Notes under the pieces: generated by a model
Told to the model about the DNA's origin: nothing
Databases searched by the model: none
What the model saw: only the letters and a program-made list of their open reading frames with translations
In this document: positions 23,601 to 35,819 of the stretch, one piece after another
Numbering within the stretch: the stretch's first letter is position 1
How the letters are laid out: each line of letters begins with the position of its first letter
Assembly (NCBI GenBank): GCA_036417435.1
Contig: CM070904.1
Span: 42,008,408 to 42,072,407 of the forward strand
Direction of reading: 5' to 3'
Origin: Inia geoffrensis
Taxonomy: Eukaryota > Chordata > Mammalia > Artiodactyla > Iniidae
DNA: 64,000 bases
Program-made: the position numbers and the translations under genes

Positions 23601-24352
23601 GGACGTGTTCCAAGTATCTGGGCATATAACTCTTTTTCTTAGCTTCTAATCATTTCATTAAGATAGGTTAATGCATTTACAAGTTTCCAATCTACTTTAG
23701 GAGGTACAGATGGCTTGGTGTCAGAAGGGCATGAATTTACATGTCTTCTCAGTGTGGCTGAATTCTATCCCTCCCAGGTTCTAGCACTTTCCACATTTTA
23801 TGCCTGTAATGCTTATCAGCTATTAATACTTTGTAGTTACCCTAAAAATGGTAATTTTTGTCAGAATTCAGTTGCTTATTTTCTAAAAGGTTTGCATGTG
23901 TAGGGAATTTACATGTCTGAAATTAAACACTTGAAACTATAATCTGGGGGATTTTTTTTCTTAGTGAACTTAAAGGAATTAAATGACTTCAATATCCCAC
24001 ATACACAATACAATAATATAAAGCAAACTCTTTCAGAATTTTTGACATATCACTTGTGAAGTTTACTTTTTTTTTTCACTTAAAGCATATCTACATGTTT
24101 TCACACCTGACAAAAAAGGATTTAATGAACTAATTTAAATTTTAGATGACATGGTGAAAGTGTCACCAACTCCTCATGTTGACCTGCATAAGCAAATAGA
24201 CTCAGCTAATATGTTTGAGATATTATGTCATTGTTGGGCCATTCAGTATCCTGAGAGACCATTTTGGTTTTCTTATATTTAGCTTAAATGACTTACACAT
24301 TTTTTACAACTCTAAGCAAGTAAAAAATTAAAATTCACTTAACCTTTTTTAT
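23601..24352. other. Unassigned AT-rich sequence
   Basis: No element recognised. It leads into the tandem duplication at 24353. Confidence 0.5.
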
Positions 24353-24660
24353 CATTAGATAAAGGCCAAATGCTTATCTCAAAGATTATTTCACTGAATG
24401 AAATCCACTTTTTATTTATTTTTTTTCCACTGAAAGTGAAAGTAGATTTTGTATGTATCCCTCCTTAATCATCTTAGGTCCACTGGAATTTATCTTCTTT
24501 TTTTTTTTTTTAACATTAGATAATGGCCAAATGCTTATCTCAAAGATTATTTCACTGAATGAAATCCACTTTTATTTATTTTTTTCCACTGAAAGTGAAA
24601 GAAGATTTTGTATGTAACCCTCCTTAATCATCTTAGGTCCACTGGAATTTATCCTCTTTT
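24353..24660 (+). repeat. ~150-bp tandem duplication
   Basis: Copy one runs 24353-24500 and copy two 24514-24660, a period of about 161 bp. A T-rich joint (24494-24511) separates them. Both start cattagata and share caaatgcttatctcaaagat, ttatttcactgaatgaaatc, cactgaaagtgaaag and cttaggtccactggaattta. I see only a handful of substitutions plus length changes in T-runs, so the duplication is fairly recent. The unit contains a gaaagtgaaag word resembling an interferon-response half-site pair, here in two copies. Confidence 0.95.
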
Positions 24661-27600
24661 GAAATGTTTAGAGGACTAGATTTTATCACTTTCCCTTGCT
24701 ACTAACCTCTGTATGAAGAATTCACACTTTCAAAGCTAAGAATATCCTTAGATGTTACCAGTTATCTGCATCTAATGGGTATGCAAGTGAGTGGCCAGGG
24801 TCTCCAGGGCAGTTGTGAGATGTATTAAAAATATGTAAATAAAAATTCATGTATGTGGCGTGGTTAAGGGAGGTGCTTAATGGGCCCGTGGACTCCTCAC
24901 TCTTGATTCTTCACCCCTTCCTCCTATGAAGTTCCCTAACAGGTTCATAAAATCTCAGCACCTAATCTGATTAAATCTGGTACTTATCTAGCTAACTCTA
25001 AGAAATCAATTTTCTCTTTATACAAATTCTTATTTGATGTTCAACCGTCTTCAGTTTTGCTGTGACATGGTCTGCGAGCCCAAAGGATTAAAGATGTAAG
25101 CTGCTGTGTGTGTCATTCACATGCAGATAGATCAAGGGCCCTGGAAAGAGTTAGGAAGAGCTGGTAGTGTTGTCACTTACCAGTACAAAAGTTGCTCAAA
25201 ACGGACAGTGACAGAGTTGAGAGCCATTTACAGTGGTTATAGGTCACTCTGCACACCAGAAAAGATAAACCACACAGAAAGAAATTAAGAGAGCAAATTA
25301 AAATGTTGTTTCTCCTAGAAAGTCTAAAGAGAGGTGCTTACAGATTAGTTTACCTTTAGTCTTTAGTACCTCCTATGAGGAAAAGATAGGGCACTTTACA
25401 AGGTGGGTTGTTTTTTTTCCTTTTTGCCTAATTTTGATTTTTAAGAGTGACTTTAGCTTTTATTTTATCATAATATGTCATCATGAGAAAACAATTTGGC
25501 CCGCGTTCTATTCCATTTCTCTTCTTTTCTGTTGCCGTTGGTGCTGTTTGTTTTCGTTTCGTTTCTTGCGTTCCTGAGGAAAGATCAGCCCGGCGTGGGT
25601 CCTGCTACAGTAGGGAACCCACAACTCCCCTTGGGGCCCTTCCCTCAGAGAACAGAAAACCAAGAGGAACTAAGCTACAGGTTAGGATACATCCTCAAGT
25701 TCCCAGTCCCTGAGTCAGGACAGTTTTTTTTTAATTCACTCATATGATAAACCTTTTATTAGGTTTCTACCAAAATCATAAACCCATATTCTAATTCCAA
25801 ATCAAGGGTTAGGGGACGGAGAGGGGCAGAATTCCCTTGGCAGAAGTAGTCTATTAAGGGATCCACATTCTCCAACACATCATCATCATTCAGTAATGAT
25901 GACAAAATAAGGCCCTGTCTTCCAAAGCCGTGAGCTTTGTCCTTGTATAACCACATGTAAAGTGGAAATGATTACCCTGCCCATAGGTCTGGAGTATTCC
26001 AGCCAGCAGTCATCATTAGGCTGTGTTCTCAGAGCCAAGCAAACAGGATGGTGAGCACTGAAAACACAAACATATAGAAGGAATTTGCAAACAGCAGTTT
26101 TCCCATTAAGATGTATCATAGCGACCGCAGAGAGGAGAATTCTGGCCCTAATTTAGTGCAGGTTTGTATTTGGCACGTGTTACCTGTAGAGCATTTGGGT
26201 AAATTACTGATGTCACTTGTATTTCTCTCGGAGACCAGGGAAATAGGTTATTGGCACAATAAAACATCCAGAGGCATTTAAAATGTCAGTCTAATCGCAA
26301 GAACCAGTAAGGCTTTTAATTACCTTCTGTGCAATTTTTTTTAATTGCTCCGATGGCTGTAGCACTTGGTAAGTTCCTGACAGAGCAGCTGCAACAAACT
26401 TAAACATTTTTTTCTGACGTTCTCTGAATAAAAAAAAGTAATGTGAGGTGGCAGGGTAAAGTTGGGCGTCTCCTTTGTTGCAGGCTCTCTGCAGGAATTC
26501 TTGTTGCTTGGTCACTAATAGAATCCTACCTTCGTGCTCATCCAACTACCCGCAGCGCTTTCATTTGCTGATGACAGTCTTTGGAAAGAGTATCTGTTTG
26601 TCATCACCCTCCCTCTTAGAATATTCTAAACCAGCCGGTCTGCAGAGATAGGCTATCGCCAATGCCAATTCCCACATCTTCTTTGGTGCTTGCTTAATTC
26701 TAAATTTGAAAAAAGGAGGATTCACAATTCTTTTCTTGAGCTGTGCCCGACACTGTTGTGAGGGAAGCTTCCATTGTCTACGGTTTTCATCCCTTTCAGC
26801 TCTACCTTCCATTTTGATAGAGCTCTCCTTTATTTATTTGCAAACACTCTCGTCCTTCAGGCCTCTATGGGGAGAAAGAAGTAGGACCTTGGGCCATATT
26901 GACAGAAAAAAAAAACACAAAAAAACAGAAAGAGATGATTAAAAGCAAAGATGCCTGAGGACTCTAACATAGTTCTCCTGGCCTGGTGGTTGGTATTTGT
27001 TACCATGTTATTGTAGATATAAGAATGTGCAATGAACGTTGCCCCCTTTCCTACGTATTGCATCTGCATCCTACATTTGCATTCACTAGAATCTCTTTGT
27101 TGTGATGCTGTTTGTGTTTGCATGGGCCCAGGGACCTTTGATCGGAGGAGCACCAAGGTCAATCCTGTCTTCTTCAGGGCAGTCAAATGTGGTGCCTCAA
27201 TGGAGAGAAAGATGCAATGGAGTATGGAGTGAGAGGAAAAATGAAGTAAAGCAAAAGGGTCCAAGACAATTTCAGAGCAGGGGCAACACGCGGCAGAGGC
27301 TCCCACACAGTGCCCTCCTTTACAGACTTCCGGGGCTGGGAAATAATCCGAGAGACTTCCTTTTGGTTGGATTAACCTTGTTCTGAGGCAGCCACTTCAC
27401 ACTATTGATAAATTTGAAATTGTATAACATGGTTTTCCACTATTTAATGTGATTATATACTTGCCAAGCCCCTAAAGCCATCCTTTTTTGAGCACTGGAG
27501 CTACAGATTGTGTTTAATACAGGCATATGCCAGGTGTGAGTTCGATTTCATAACTGTAGTCATCTTCTCAGGTCCTGTTTTCTCTTCTTGGACTTGGTTC

Positions 27601-27964
27601 TCAGTTATATAACCTCCCATGTAATTGACACTTCTGTCGTCAAGGCTTTTCCTTGCTTCCTATGTGTGGCTCTCAGTGACAGGCCATGGAGGTATATAAC
27701 CTCCATGGAAAAGGGGCAGAGCCCTGATGTGTTGAGGAATACCAGGGCTGAAAGGAGCTGTCGAAAGAGAATGCTGTCCCTTCAAACTTGCCTGTATTCC
27801 AGGCTCCTTAGAATAAGAGGTAAATCCACAAGTTGCCTACCCCCTGCTTCTGCACATATACTACTTGTGTCCCAGCAATACTGATAGCTACCTCTCACTG
27901 ATGTACTGAGCATTTAAAAATCTCATTTTAAATGTACTGATACATACATGTAAAATAAATAATG
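24661..27964. other. Repeat-poor unique block
   Basis: More than 3 kb in which I recognise no LINE, SINE, LTR or DNA transposon and no gene. It includes a 149-codon minus-strand frame (26857-27306) without a known domain and with competing frames on the plus strand. A hairpin lies at 27684-27708. In a window otherwise full of repeats, this makes it the best place to look for conserved non-coding sequence. Confidence 0.5.
27684..27708. repeat. 25-bp hairpin, 10-bp perfect arms
   Basis: Left arm ccatggaggt (27684-27693), loop atata, right arm acctccatgg (27699-27708). The word tatataacctcc from the right half also occurs once more at 27606-27617. Confidence 0.85.
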
Positions 27965-28090
27965 CACATCACATCTCTTTATTCTTATAAAGACGCTCCA
28001 ATATTCTCATTTTACACGTGAAAAATACTCCAAATGGTGGCTAATTTGAAATGCAAATTCAAGTATGTAAGACTCAAAAGCCCCAGGTAT
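27965..28090 (-). mobile_element. Possible MIR fragment, antisense
   Basis: Reversed MIR-like order: 'tctttattcttataaagacg', 'attctcattttacacgtgaa', then a diverged remainder. Low similarity. Confidence 0.4.
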
Positions 28091-28811
28091 TTTTACTATA
28101 CTTCATTTTCTTCCCTTTGCTCAGGAAAGAAAAAGGACCCCAGGTGAAAACTTTAACTTTTGAAATGCTAGTTAGGAGAAGGGGAGCTTCTTGAGGAGTG
28201 ATATTTAAGATAAGGGCCACGTCAGAATCTCCTGGAAAATCCCTCTTTAAGATCCATTAACTCCAGAATACTTTCCCTGCACGTCCAAGAAGCACGGGCA
28301 CAGTGAAAGAGAATTACTCGTGGAAGGATCAACTACCCCTTAGCAGCCAAAAGACCGAGAACTCCTCATCTTGGCGTCTCCTTATACAGAACCGTTTCCA
28401 CGCACAGTGCACGACTCTGTGTGCCCGTGTGCGTGTACATGAGTGTACCTAATGCAGTGCCTTGAAAAACACTGGAATTATTTAATTCATTCACATATTA
28501 ATTATAATTAATGCAAGTGTACAGCTTTACGCACAGGTACATGCACACATTCTTATTCCCCTCTCCCCCTAACACACATCCCCATCATACCTGTAAGGCC
28601 CAAGTGAGGACATTTCAATGAAGATCGTGGTAGGAAACAGTTGGCACACTCGAAATGGGACTAAATGAGGAGGGATTATTTACGCAGCTGTGGTTAGGAA
28701 TCCAGTCGAGTATAGTGCAGTACCATAAAGCATAGCATATCACTCCCAAGTATGAAGGAACAAGGGGACTGAGAACTTATTAGCATCCAGAGGGACACTG
28801 TATGAAGAGAT
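28091..28811. other. Unassigned sequence
   Basis: No element recognised. A small AT palindrome (ttaattataattaa) lies near 28497-28510. Confidence 0.5.
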
Positions 28812-29225
28812 TATACCACGTAAAGTAAGCCAGAAAGAGAAAGACAAATACCATATGATATCACTTATATATAGGAATCTAAAATAGGGCACAAATGAAC
28901 TTATCTACGAAAGAGAAACAGACTCACAGACATAGAGGACAGACTTGTGGTTGCCAAGGGGGAGGGGGTGGGAGAGGAAAGGGCTGGGAGTTTGGGATTA
29001 GCAGATGTAAGTTATTATATATAGGATGGATAAACAACAAGGTGCTACTATACAGCACAGGGAACTATATTCAATATCCTGTGACAAACCATAATGGAAA
29101 AGAATATTAAAAAAGAATGTCTACATGTGTATAACTGAATCACTCTGCTGTACAGCATAGATTGACACAACACTGTAAATCAACTGTACTTCAATTTTAA
29201 AAAGTTAAATTTAAAAAAAAAAAAA
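28812..29225 (+). mobile_element. L1 3' end (ORF2 stop region and 3' UTR)
   Basis: Starts at 'aaagtaagccagaaagagaa', the last ORF2 codons, and runs through the G-rich part (28958-28983), 'tacagcacagggaactatat', 'ctgctgtacagcatag' and 'cttcaattttaaaa' to an A-run ending at 29225. The same 3' UTR type as the copy at 12330-14019. Strong 5' truncation. Confidence 0.9.
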
Positions 29226-29589
29226 GATTCACCTGCCAGTGGTTGTGACCTTTAATAGAGGGATGTGGCCAACCCATGATGACCCAGAAGGGAGGTTATG
29301 GGGTGGGAAGAGGGCGTGGATAGATACCATGACCTCAATTTCTCCTGTCTTCTGATCTCCTTCCCCTGCATTCCATTGGCCAACCCAATGGGACACAAGA
29401 GTCCACTAAAGCAGGAGATGTGGGTCAGCTTTTAAGGACACAAAGAAGAGTGAAAAAATGTAGAGGGCAAATCTAGCAGGCCACACAGAAGACGTCTAGT
29501 TAGGTATATAGATTGGCGTACCTGAGAATTGTTAGAAGGGCCTTATCAAAGCTTGGGGCAAAAGTAAGTACCATGTTAATACAAATTCT
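29226..29589. other. Unassigned spacer
   Basis: About 360 bp with no recognised element. Confidence 0.5.
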
Positions 29590-29860
29590 AATTTACCTCT
29601 GAATCCTCTTGGATTACTATTTAATGAAGGCTTACTGCTTGTGAAGCACTGTGTCAAACTCTTTAAATACACCATAACTTCCTTCATCATAATAACTCTT
29701 ATGAGGTAGGTACTGTCATTCCTATTTTCCAGACAAGGAACTGAGTTGTCTAACTGTCAGAACCTTGTCAAAGGCTGTGGATAACAAGCAGGAGAGCTTA
29801 TGTTCAAAGTTCAGCCTGGCTGACCCCAAAGCTAGACTCTCCCTCATCTTACAGTTTCCT
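29590..29860 (-). mobile_element. MIR SINE, antisense
   Basis: Clear reversed MIR blocks: 'tgcttgtgaagcactgtgtc', 'ataataactcttatgaggta', 'ggtactgtcattcctatttt', 'ccagacaaggaactgagttg' and 'gttcagcctggctgacccca'. Confidence 0.85.
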
Positions 29861-31724
29861 GCAGGCTGAATGAAGCAACAACCTAAGAAAGTGCTTGTGG
29901 GAAATCCAGGCCTTGTATATAAGGTTAACACTCAGAGAAAGCAACAGAATTTGAGCCAGGACTGAGTTATACTATTTTAGGTAAATCAAAGGAATTTAAC
30001 ATTTTCATCCTTCAAAGTATGAATGCAGTAGATGTTGCCTGGGCTCCCATCCACAGCCCTTAGACTCTACCACTTCGAGGTGCTCAAGCTGATTTTCAGT
30101 TCCCAGCGTCTCCATCAGAAGTGCAGAAGCCCACGCTGCCCTTGTGTGCGACAAGCCATTAGTACCAGAAAATCAACAGCCTTTGAAAAAAAGCCTTCAA
30201 TCAATGACTCTTAGGAATCGGTATAACAATGGCCCAGTTCCCCTACCACTCACGTGAGATGATTCTGAGGTGTGTTTTATATTTGTCCCCAAACTTTTCC
30301 CACAGGATTAAGACCCAGTTTTCCACTTCTGGTGGCAGGCTCCATAATGCACCCCTTTGGGGCTGCCTTCTCTTCTCTGTATCACTTTCCCATTTTCCTA
30401 GTGATGTTCCTTGCACTTCCTCTTACGCTTAAATTTTCCTGGGACCACCCAGATCAGAAGAACTTCTACCAGAAGTTTTTATACCAGTTTTCCTAAGAAG
30501 TTCCTTAGGAAGGGATTCTAAAATGGAATCATTTGCTGGCCAGATGCCCCAAAGCAAACCATTGCTGGTAGAAGTGCCGTGGTGATAACCTTGCAATGCT
30601 CTAACATCACAGTCATAGCTCAGCTGTGGTGAACTGGGATGGAAAGGAGATAGAAGTGGTTGAGAAATATGGCTGCAGTCACAATTAAAAGGACCACGGA
30701 TTACACTGGTGCCGTTAATGCCATGATGGCTGAAAATGACTGGCTCCAGTCAGCCAACTACCAATTCAGAAGCATGATATGAAAGCCAGAATGTATCTTT
30801 GACTGTGTTCTAAAAGACCCTTATCTCATGCAGCCACAGGGTAGAAACTCCTAGGCTTTGTGAAATCATTAACAGCAAGCAGAAAAAGATCATGATCTGT
30901 GTAGAAAGGGAAAGATGCAAAACAGACTGGAAGACAGAATTGTGAAGTCCATGTTTTCCCTCAAATATTGGACTGACTTAGAGTTGAGCAAGCACTTTTC
31001 CTGTGTGCAAATTTATCAGGAAAAGATGAAACCTGCAAAGCTATGAGGAAGATGTACCTCGGCTGAGAAGTTTGGGAGCTAAGTTTCGTGCTCTTTTCTT
31101 TAATGAGACATTGAATTATTCCAAGCAGCCAGCACTCTCTTCCTGAGAATGGCATAGGAACAGAGCATGCTGTTAGGCCACTTGAGATAAACAATTACTC
31201 TGAAAACAGAGACAGTCAATCAATTAAACAAATAAGATACTGTAGGCAAATAGCCATCTGCAAATGAAAGGCAGGGTTGGTGGTAAAAGATGCTGAATAC
31301 ATGTGAAATTTAATCTGTTATTACAATGTAAAACAAGCCCTCTAAATATAGGGTCAGAGGTTCCAGGTACTTCGATGGAACTGGAGGACTGGCACAGAGG
31401 ATCTGAAGGGGAATATTTTCCCTGGAAAAGGAAGCAGATGTGAGAAGGGAGCTGGGGGTAATTCTTAGAGATGGTCATCCCGGTAAGGATTATCTAAATC
31501 TGTCCATGCTTTGAATAGGATTGATATTATACGCCTGTCCATGGAGGATGTTTTGGGATTATCAACTGAAGTGAGGAAGATGCCAGTGAAGAAAGTTCCA
31601 TCGCTCCCCTGATGGAACTATTAGGTGCCCCCTTTCCCAGTGTTGTTGATAATTTCTACTGCTGCCCTAGTCAGGCACTATTCACAATACTGTACTGCTC
31701 ATTCCCTCAGAAAATAGGTAGTTT
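29861..31724. other. Unassigned unique sequence
   Basis: No gene or repeat recognised. Open frames of 60-84 codons (for example 31224-31478 minus) lack known motifs. Confidence 0.5.
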
Positions 31725-31915
31725 GCTCGCTATTATAATCAGCACGAGTACTGGAATATGGGGTTAAAAGATCTGGCTCTGAGTTCACTGTTCATATCCT
31801 ACTGCATCAACTAGGTTTCTTCATTTATAAAATTAGCTCGGCAATATTTTCTTGGAGGTGCTATTGTGAGTATATAAGGCACCTTACCAGTGTTAGGTAT
31901 TATTATTATTAACCC
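31725..31915 (+). mobile_element. MIR SINE
   Basis: Forward MIR order: 'ggttaaaagatctggctctg', 'gtttcttcatttataaaatt', 'ggaggtgctattgtgagtat', 'ataaggcaccttaccagtgt' and 'ttattattattaaccc'. Confidence 0.75.
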
Positions 31916-32129
31916 TTTGAATTAAAATTATTAGAATTCAGGCTGAGCCGTGTGTGACCCACATTTTGCCATATAACCCAAGGTCTAATTTCAGGATTAT
32001 GGCGACCAAGAGAGCATGCCTTTCAGATTTCTGACTGCGGGGAATGTGATTGTTTAAGGGCCGTGGCTGCTGCTGTGTCTGCACGGAGGCCATGCCTCCT
32101 GTGGGCTGCTCCCAGACAGTCATGGAGCA
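31916..32129. other. Unassigned spacer
   Basis: Moderately GC-rich, no element recognised. Confidence 0.45.
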
Positions 32130-32440
32130 CAAGGGTACACTGAGGCAGCCCTGTGCCTGGGAGACATGGGACTTCTCTGAAGGCTGACCTTAGCTTGAGG
32201 GATCTTTGAGAGCCTCACCAAACTTTCCTCAGACCCGCACTGCAGCCTGCTGAGCCTTTCCCCGGCTTCCTTCCCTTTCTCACTCTCCTTCACTCAGGGT
32301 CAGATTGGATCCCAGTCTGACAGTTCTCCCAGCCTCTCTCAGCTCCCTCCCTCTTCCCTCCCAGGTATTTTCCCTAATACATTTCTTGCATGTCTAATCA
32401 CATTTTAGCATCTGCTTCTCAAAGGACCCAAGCGAACACA
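32130..32440 (+). mobile_element. ERVL/MLT2-like LTR fragment
   Basis: Ends with an LTR-like 3' pattern: 'cttccctttctcactctcct', then 'cctaatacatttcttgcatg', then 'tagcatctgcttctcaaagg' and 'acccaagcgaaca'. This parallels ERVL LTR ends (aataaat ... cttgtctcagggtctgcttc ... aacccaacct). Boundaries and exact family are uncertain. No retroviral coding sequence is attached. Confidence 0.5.
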
Positions 32441-33814
32441 AGGATAAAATATTAGAATGCTGTGAGGGTATCCCTGTTTCTCAGATATGCATAGGTATTG
32501 ATAGTGTTGTGGCTAAAAAAACAATGCCACTTGTTTTTATTTATATTTTTCTATTTAGTACGGTAGATATAAGAATATATACCTTTCCTCTCTGGTACTC
32601 AGTGAAGCTATTTTACATTTTAAGTGGTGGGAAAACTGCCTTTTTTTTTGCAATCGCTCCTGCGTTGGACATTATAAAAAGCAGGCGGACCAGCAGCCCT
32701 CTGGCCAATGTCACCAGAATGGGTTCTGCCTCTAAATTTCCCTCGTGTCATTTCAATCCTGGAAATTATTTTCCTTTTCCTTTCATTTAATTTGACTCTG
32801 CCCTACCCTCACCAACTCAGGCATCCTCTAGTAAACTTTCTCAGACAATTCCAAAACCGCACCGGTTTTTCACTTCTACCATCTGCTTTAATACATTAAA
32901 GTGATCACAACTTGGCTTTGTTAAACTGAAATACCTTGGCTGTGTGAAAAAAAATCTTAACTTGATGAGAGAGGCTATAGGGCAGAGGCATTTTCAGAAA
33001 TTGTGCTTAAAAATACTTCAGAAAATATTTTTCAAGCCCTTTAGCAAGAATTTGCTAACAAATGACCCTTAGCCATTTATTAAAGTAAATTTAGCAGGAA
33101 TCCTACTGGGGAACATTTTTATGGTCTTGAGTGAGTTTCTGGGTATGGTAAACCAAAGAAACTGCATTTCTTTGGGAACAGTAGCATACCATGTATTGGC
33201 AGGGACTCAGATATCCACCAATTAGTCCTATTTGCTGTTGGACTCTACATGTTTATGCATGAAGAATGTCTTTGAGGCAGATAAAGAAGACAGTGATGAA
33301 GCTTTGTAAGAGGACAACTTGGGGGAAATCAAATCTAGGCTAGGACCCAGGAACTCGGGTCGAAAAGCAAAACAAGTTTCATGATTCTCTTGGGGGCCAT
33401 CTGTCCAAAGCCAGCCCGACTTTTTCCCTATTAAACCATAGCCCTCGAAGAGCACAGACCCTATCTAATAAGTGTTTAAGAAACTTACTGCATGGGCCTA
33501 TGGATGGATGGATAAAACGAGCCAGCAGGCCACAAGATGGTTTGCACTGCTGTATCTATTGAGTTGTACTGCTGTATCTAAGGGATCTCTACCCCCTAGG
33601 ACTGCCTGCCAACAAAACCATGGTAGTCAGTTCAACATAGCTGTCTCTCAGTGCTGCCTTTCCTGTCTTCCTGCCCCTAGGACACAGACCTGTCTGCCTG
33701 AAACTGTTCTGTAGAGAGAACAGCCCAGCTGGAGTGTAGTGGGCTGGCCCTGCTTATCTCCTCTGTCCCCACTCTGCCAATGAGATACCATATGCTAATC
33801 AGCTAATGTCACTT
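32441..33814. other. Unassigned unique sequence
   Basis: No gene or confident repeat. A 14-base word, actgctgtatctat or a one-base variant, occurs twice about 25 bp apart near 33547-33580. Confidence 0.5.
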
Positions 33815-33970
33815 GGCAGTCACCCAATTTACATTTATGCAGCGACTTCCAGATCAAAAGGCCCCGTGGAATCATTTGGCTCTCTCAAGGTCACAGGGGC
33901 AGTTAATACTGGGTAGGTGAAAGCCATGTTTTCTGACACCTGGCTTGCTGCACTTTCTATTAGAGGAGGC
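33815..33970 (-). mobile_element. MIR fragment, antisense
   Basis: Blocks 'acatttatgcagcgacttcc', 'tggctctctcaaggtcacag', 'gggcagttaatactgggtag' and 'cacctggcttgctgcacttt' follow reversed MIR. Confidence 0.55.
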
Positions 33971-35090
33971 TATTTAATAGATGCTATGTTTTGAGTTACT
34001 CAGACTTGGCCCTGTCTTTTCACTTAAAAGATACACATTTTCTATAAGTTATATCTGTCCTTCAATCTTCTACAGTTCCATTGTTATTTTCTTTGCAGGA
34101 CCTGATGAACTCAGTAAAACCACAGGACAGAGCTCTCTTTCCTTGGTGAAAATGTATCCCTCCTTCCTCTTTAGTTACAGTGTGGCTGGCATCACAGTTA
34201 GATGTAGGCGCTTCTGCCCCTGAAGCGACAGGAGCTTTGGATCTTGAGGCAAAGTGCACGGAGCTTAAAGTGGTTTGAGCTGAGATGCACAGTTCAAGGT
34301 GTCATTCCATCTAGGAATAGCCGAGGATTCCAGGAGCATTTGGGCTTGGTGGCAAAGGAATCCAGGAGCGAATTTTCAGGCAATGCATCATAATTCGTGA
34401 TTAAGGTTATCAGTAATATGTAACCTTTAGTAAATGCCAGCTGCATAATGATGGCTAGCACACTTTCTATGGGTACTGCAGTGAGTTCAGCCAGGCCATA
34501 AGAATCTGTTTAATGGAATGCTAATGGGAAATGACCAGGATCTGACTACAGAAGATTAAAAGTGACAAATGCTAATTGACTGCGGAGGTATCTACATGAA
34601 GTAGGGCCAGAAAAATCATTTAAGTCTAAATGAAATTGGACTGATTTGATACTTGCGAAAAGTATCACCTTCTTGCTGTGTTTGGCACGGTGAATTAACT
34701 GCTTCATGTTTCTTAGAGAAGAATCTTTGTGGAACAATGGACTACAGTTGTCGGGAAAAGAACTTTCCTCAGCTGGATTAGAAAAAAGAATTGCAGCTAA
34801 AGGTTTCTCTGTGACCGCAATCACAGTGCTTAAACATCAGTGTACAATACTGGTATCTAAGTTTGAAAGGGTCTCAGAATTGTGAAGCGTGGCCCATTCT
34901 TTACCCCCACTGAGGTCAGAACAAGAAAGAGAGATTCAGCTGATGTTGGGAATATAGTTTAATTCTTAATTTTGACTTTTTTAATTTAGGAAGGGTATAA
35001 ACTAATGAAGCTTCAAAGTCAACATTATCTCTCTTTTCTGACTTGTTCAGTCATTCTTAGAAGCTTCTCTAATTTTTGTAGAGTTAATAG
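33971..35090. other. Unassigned unique sequence
   Basis: No gene, exon or repeat recognised. The 92-codon minus frame at 34546-34824 has no family signature. Confidence 0.5.
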
Positions 35091-35098
35091 ATATGCAC

Positions 35099-35428
35099 GG
35101 GTTTCCCTGGTGACGCAGTGGTTAAGAATCCGCCTGCCACTGCAGGGGACGTGGGTTCGAGCCCTGGTCTGGGAAGATCCCGCATACCGCGGAGCAACTA
35201 AGCCCGAGCACCACAGCTACTGAGCCTGTGCTCTAGAGCCCGCGAGCCACAACTACTGAGACCACGCCTAGAGCCCGTGCTCCACAACAAGAGAAGCCAC
35301 CACAATGAGAAGCCCGTGCACAGCAACAAAGAGGAGCCCCCGCTCACCTCAACCAGAGAAAGCCCGCGTGCAGCAATGAAGACCCAACACAGCCGAAAGT
35401 AAATAAATAAATTTAAAAAAAAAAAACA
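35099..35428 (+). mobile_element. CHR-2-like SINE, long body
   Basis: Head gggtttccctggtgacgcag, B-box region 'gtgggttcgagccctgg', body 'taccgcggagcaactaagcc' and several 'ccacaactac' units, end 'gacccaacacagccgaaagt' and an (aaat)n plus A tail. Flanked by atatgcac at 35091-35098 and 35429-35436. Nearly full length. Confidence 0.95.
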
Positions 35429-35459
35429 ATATGCACAACTTTCTCATCCATCAACTATC

Positions 35460-35611
35460 CTGTGTTCCCAACCATATCAGGGGATTTGCTCACACTGTGC
35501 TCTCCCTGCTCGCAGGTACGTAATACCTACCCATCTCTCAGACCTCAGCTTAAATGTTTTTTAATCTTTTTTTTTCAGGGACATTTTCCTGAACACCCAG
35601 GCCAGGTGGAT
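35460..35611 (+). mobile_element. L2 LINE, left part
   Basis: The forward order of 'ctcacactgtgctctccctg', 'tctctcagacctcagcttaa', 'atgtttt' and 'gggacattttcctgaacacc' follows the L2 3' ORF end region (ctcactccctcacttccttc ... tcaaatgtcaccttctcagtgaggccttccctgacc). It is interrupted by a MIR at 35612. Confidence 0.6.
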
Positions 35612-35819
35612 ATACACTATATCACTGTAGCTAAGAACACAGAATCTAGAGACAGGACGCAGAATCTAGATGAAAACTGACTTGGCCAGTGGCCAGCTCT
35701 GTGACCTTCCGCAAGTTACTAACCCTTCCATTGCCTCAAGTTCTTCAGCTATTCAATGGAAATGATAACTATTGCAATTATACTTTGTAGGGTTGTAGGA
35801 AATAAATATAAGGAGGTTC
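35612..35819 (+). mobile_element. MIR SINE inside L2
   Basis: Forward MIR blocks: 'gtagctaagaacacagaatc', 'gtggccagctctgtgacctt', 'ccgcaagttactaacccttc', 'ttcagctattcaatggaaat', 'gataactattgcaattatac' and 'gtagggttgtaggaaataaa'. It separates two pieces of one L2. Confidence 0.8.

Noticed and set aside
26857..27306. 149-codon minus-strand frame
   Set aside because: No recognisable domain, competing plus-strand frames over the same bases (27032-27232, 27102-27386), and no splice or promoter context.
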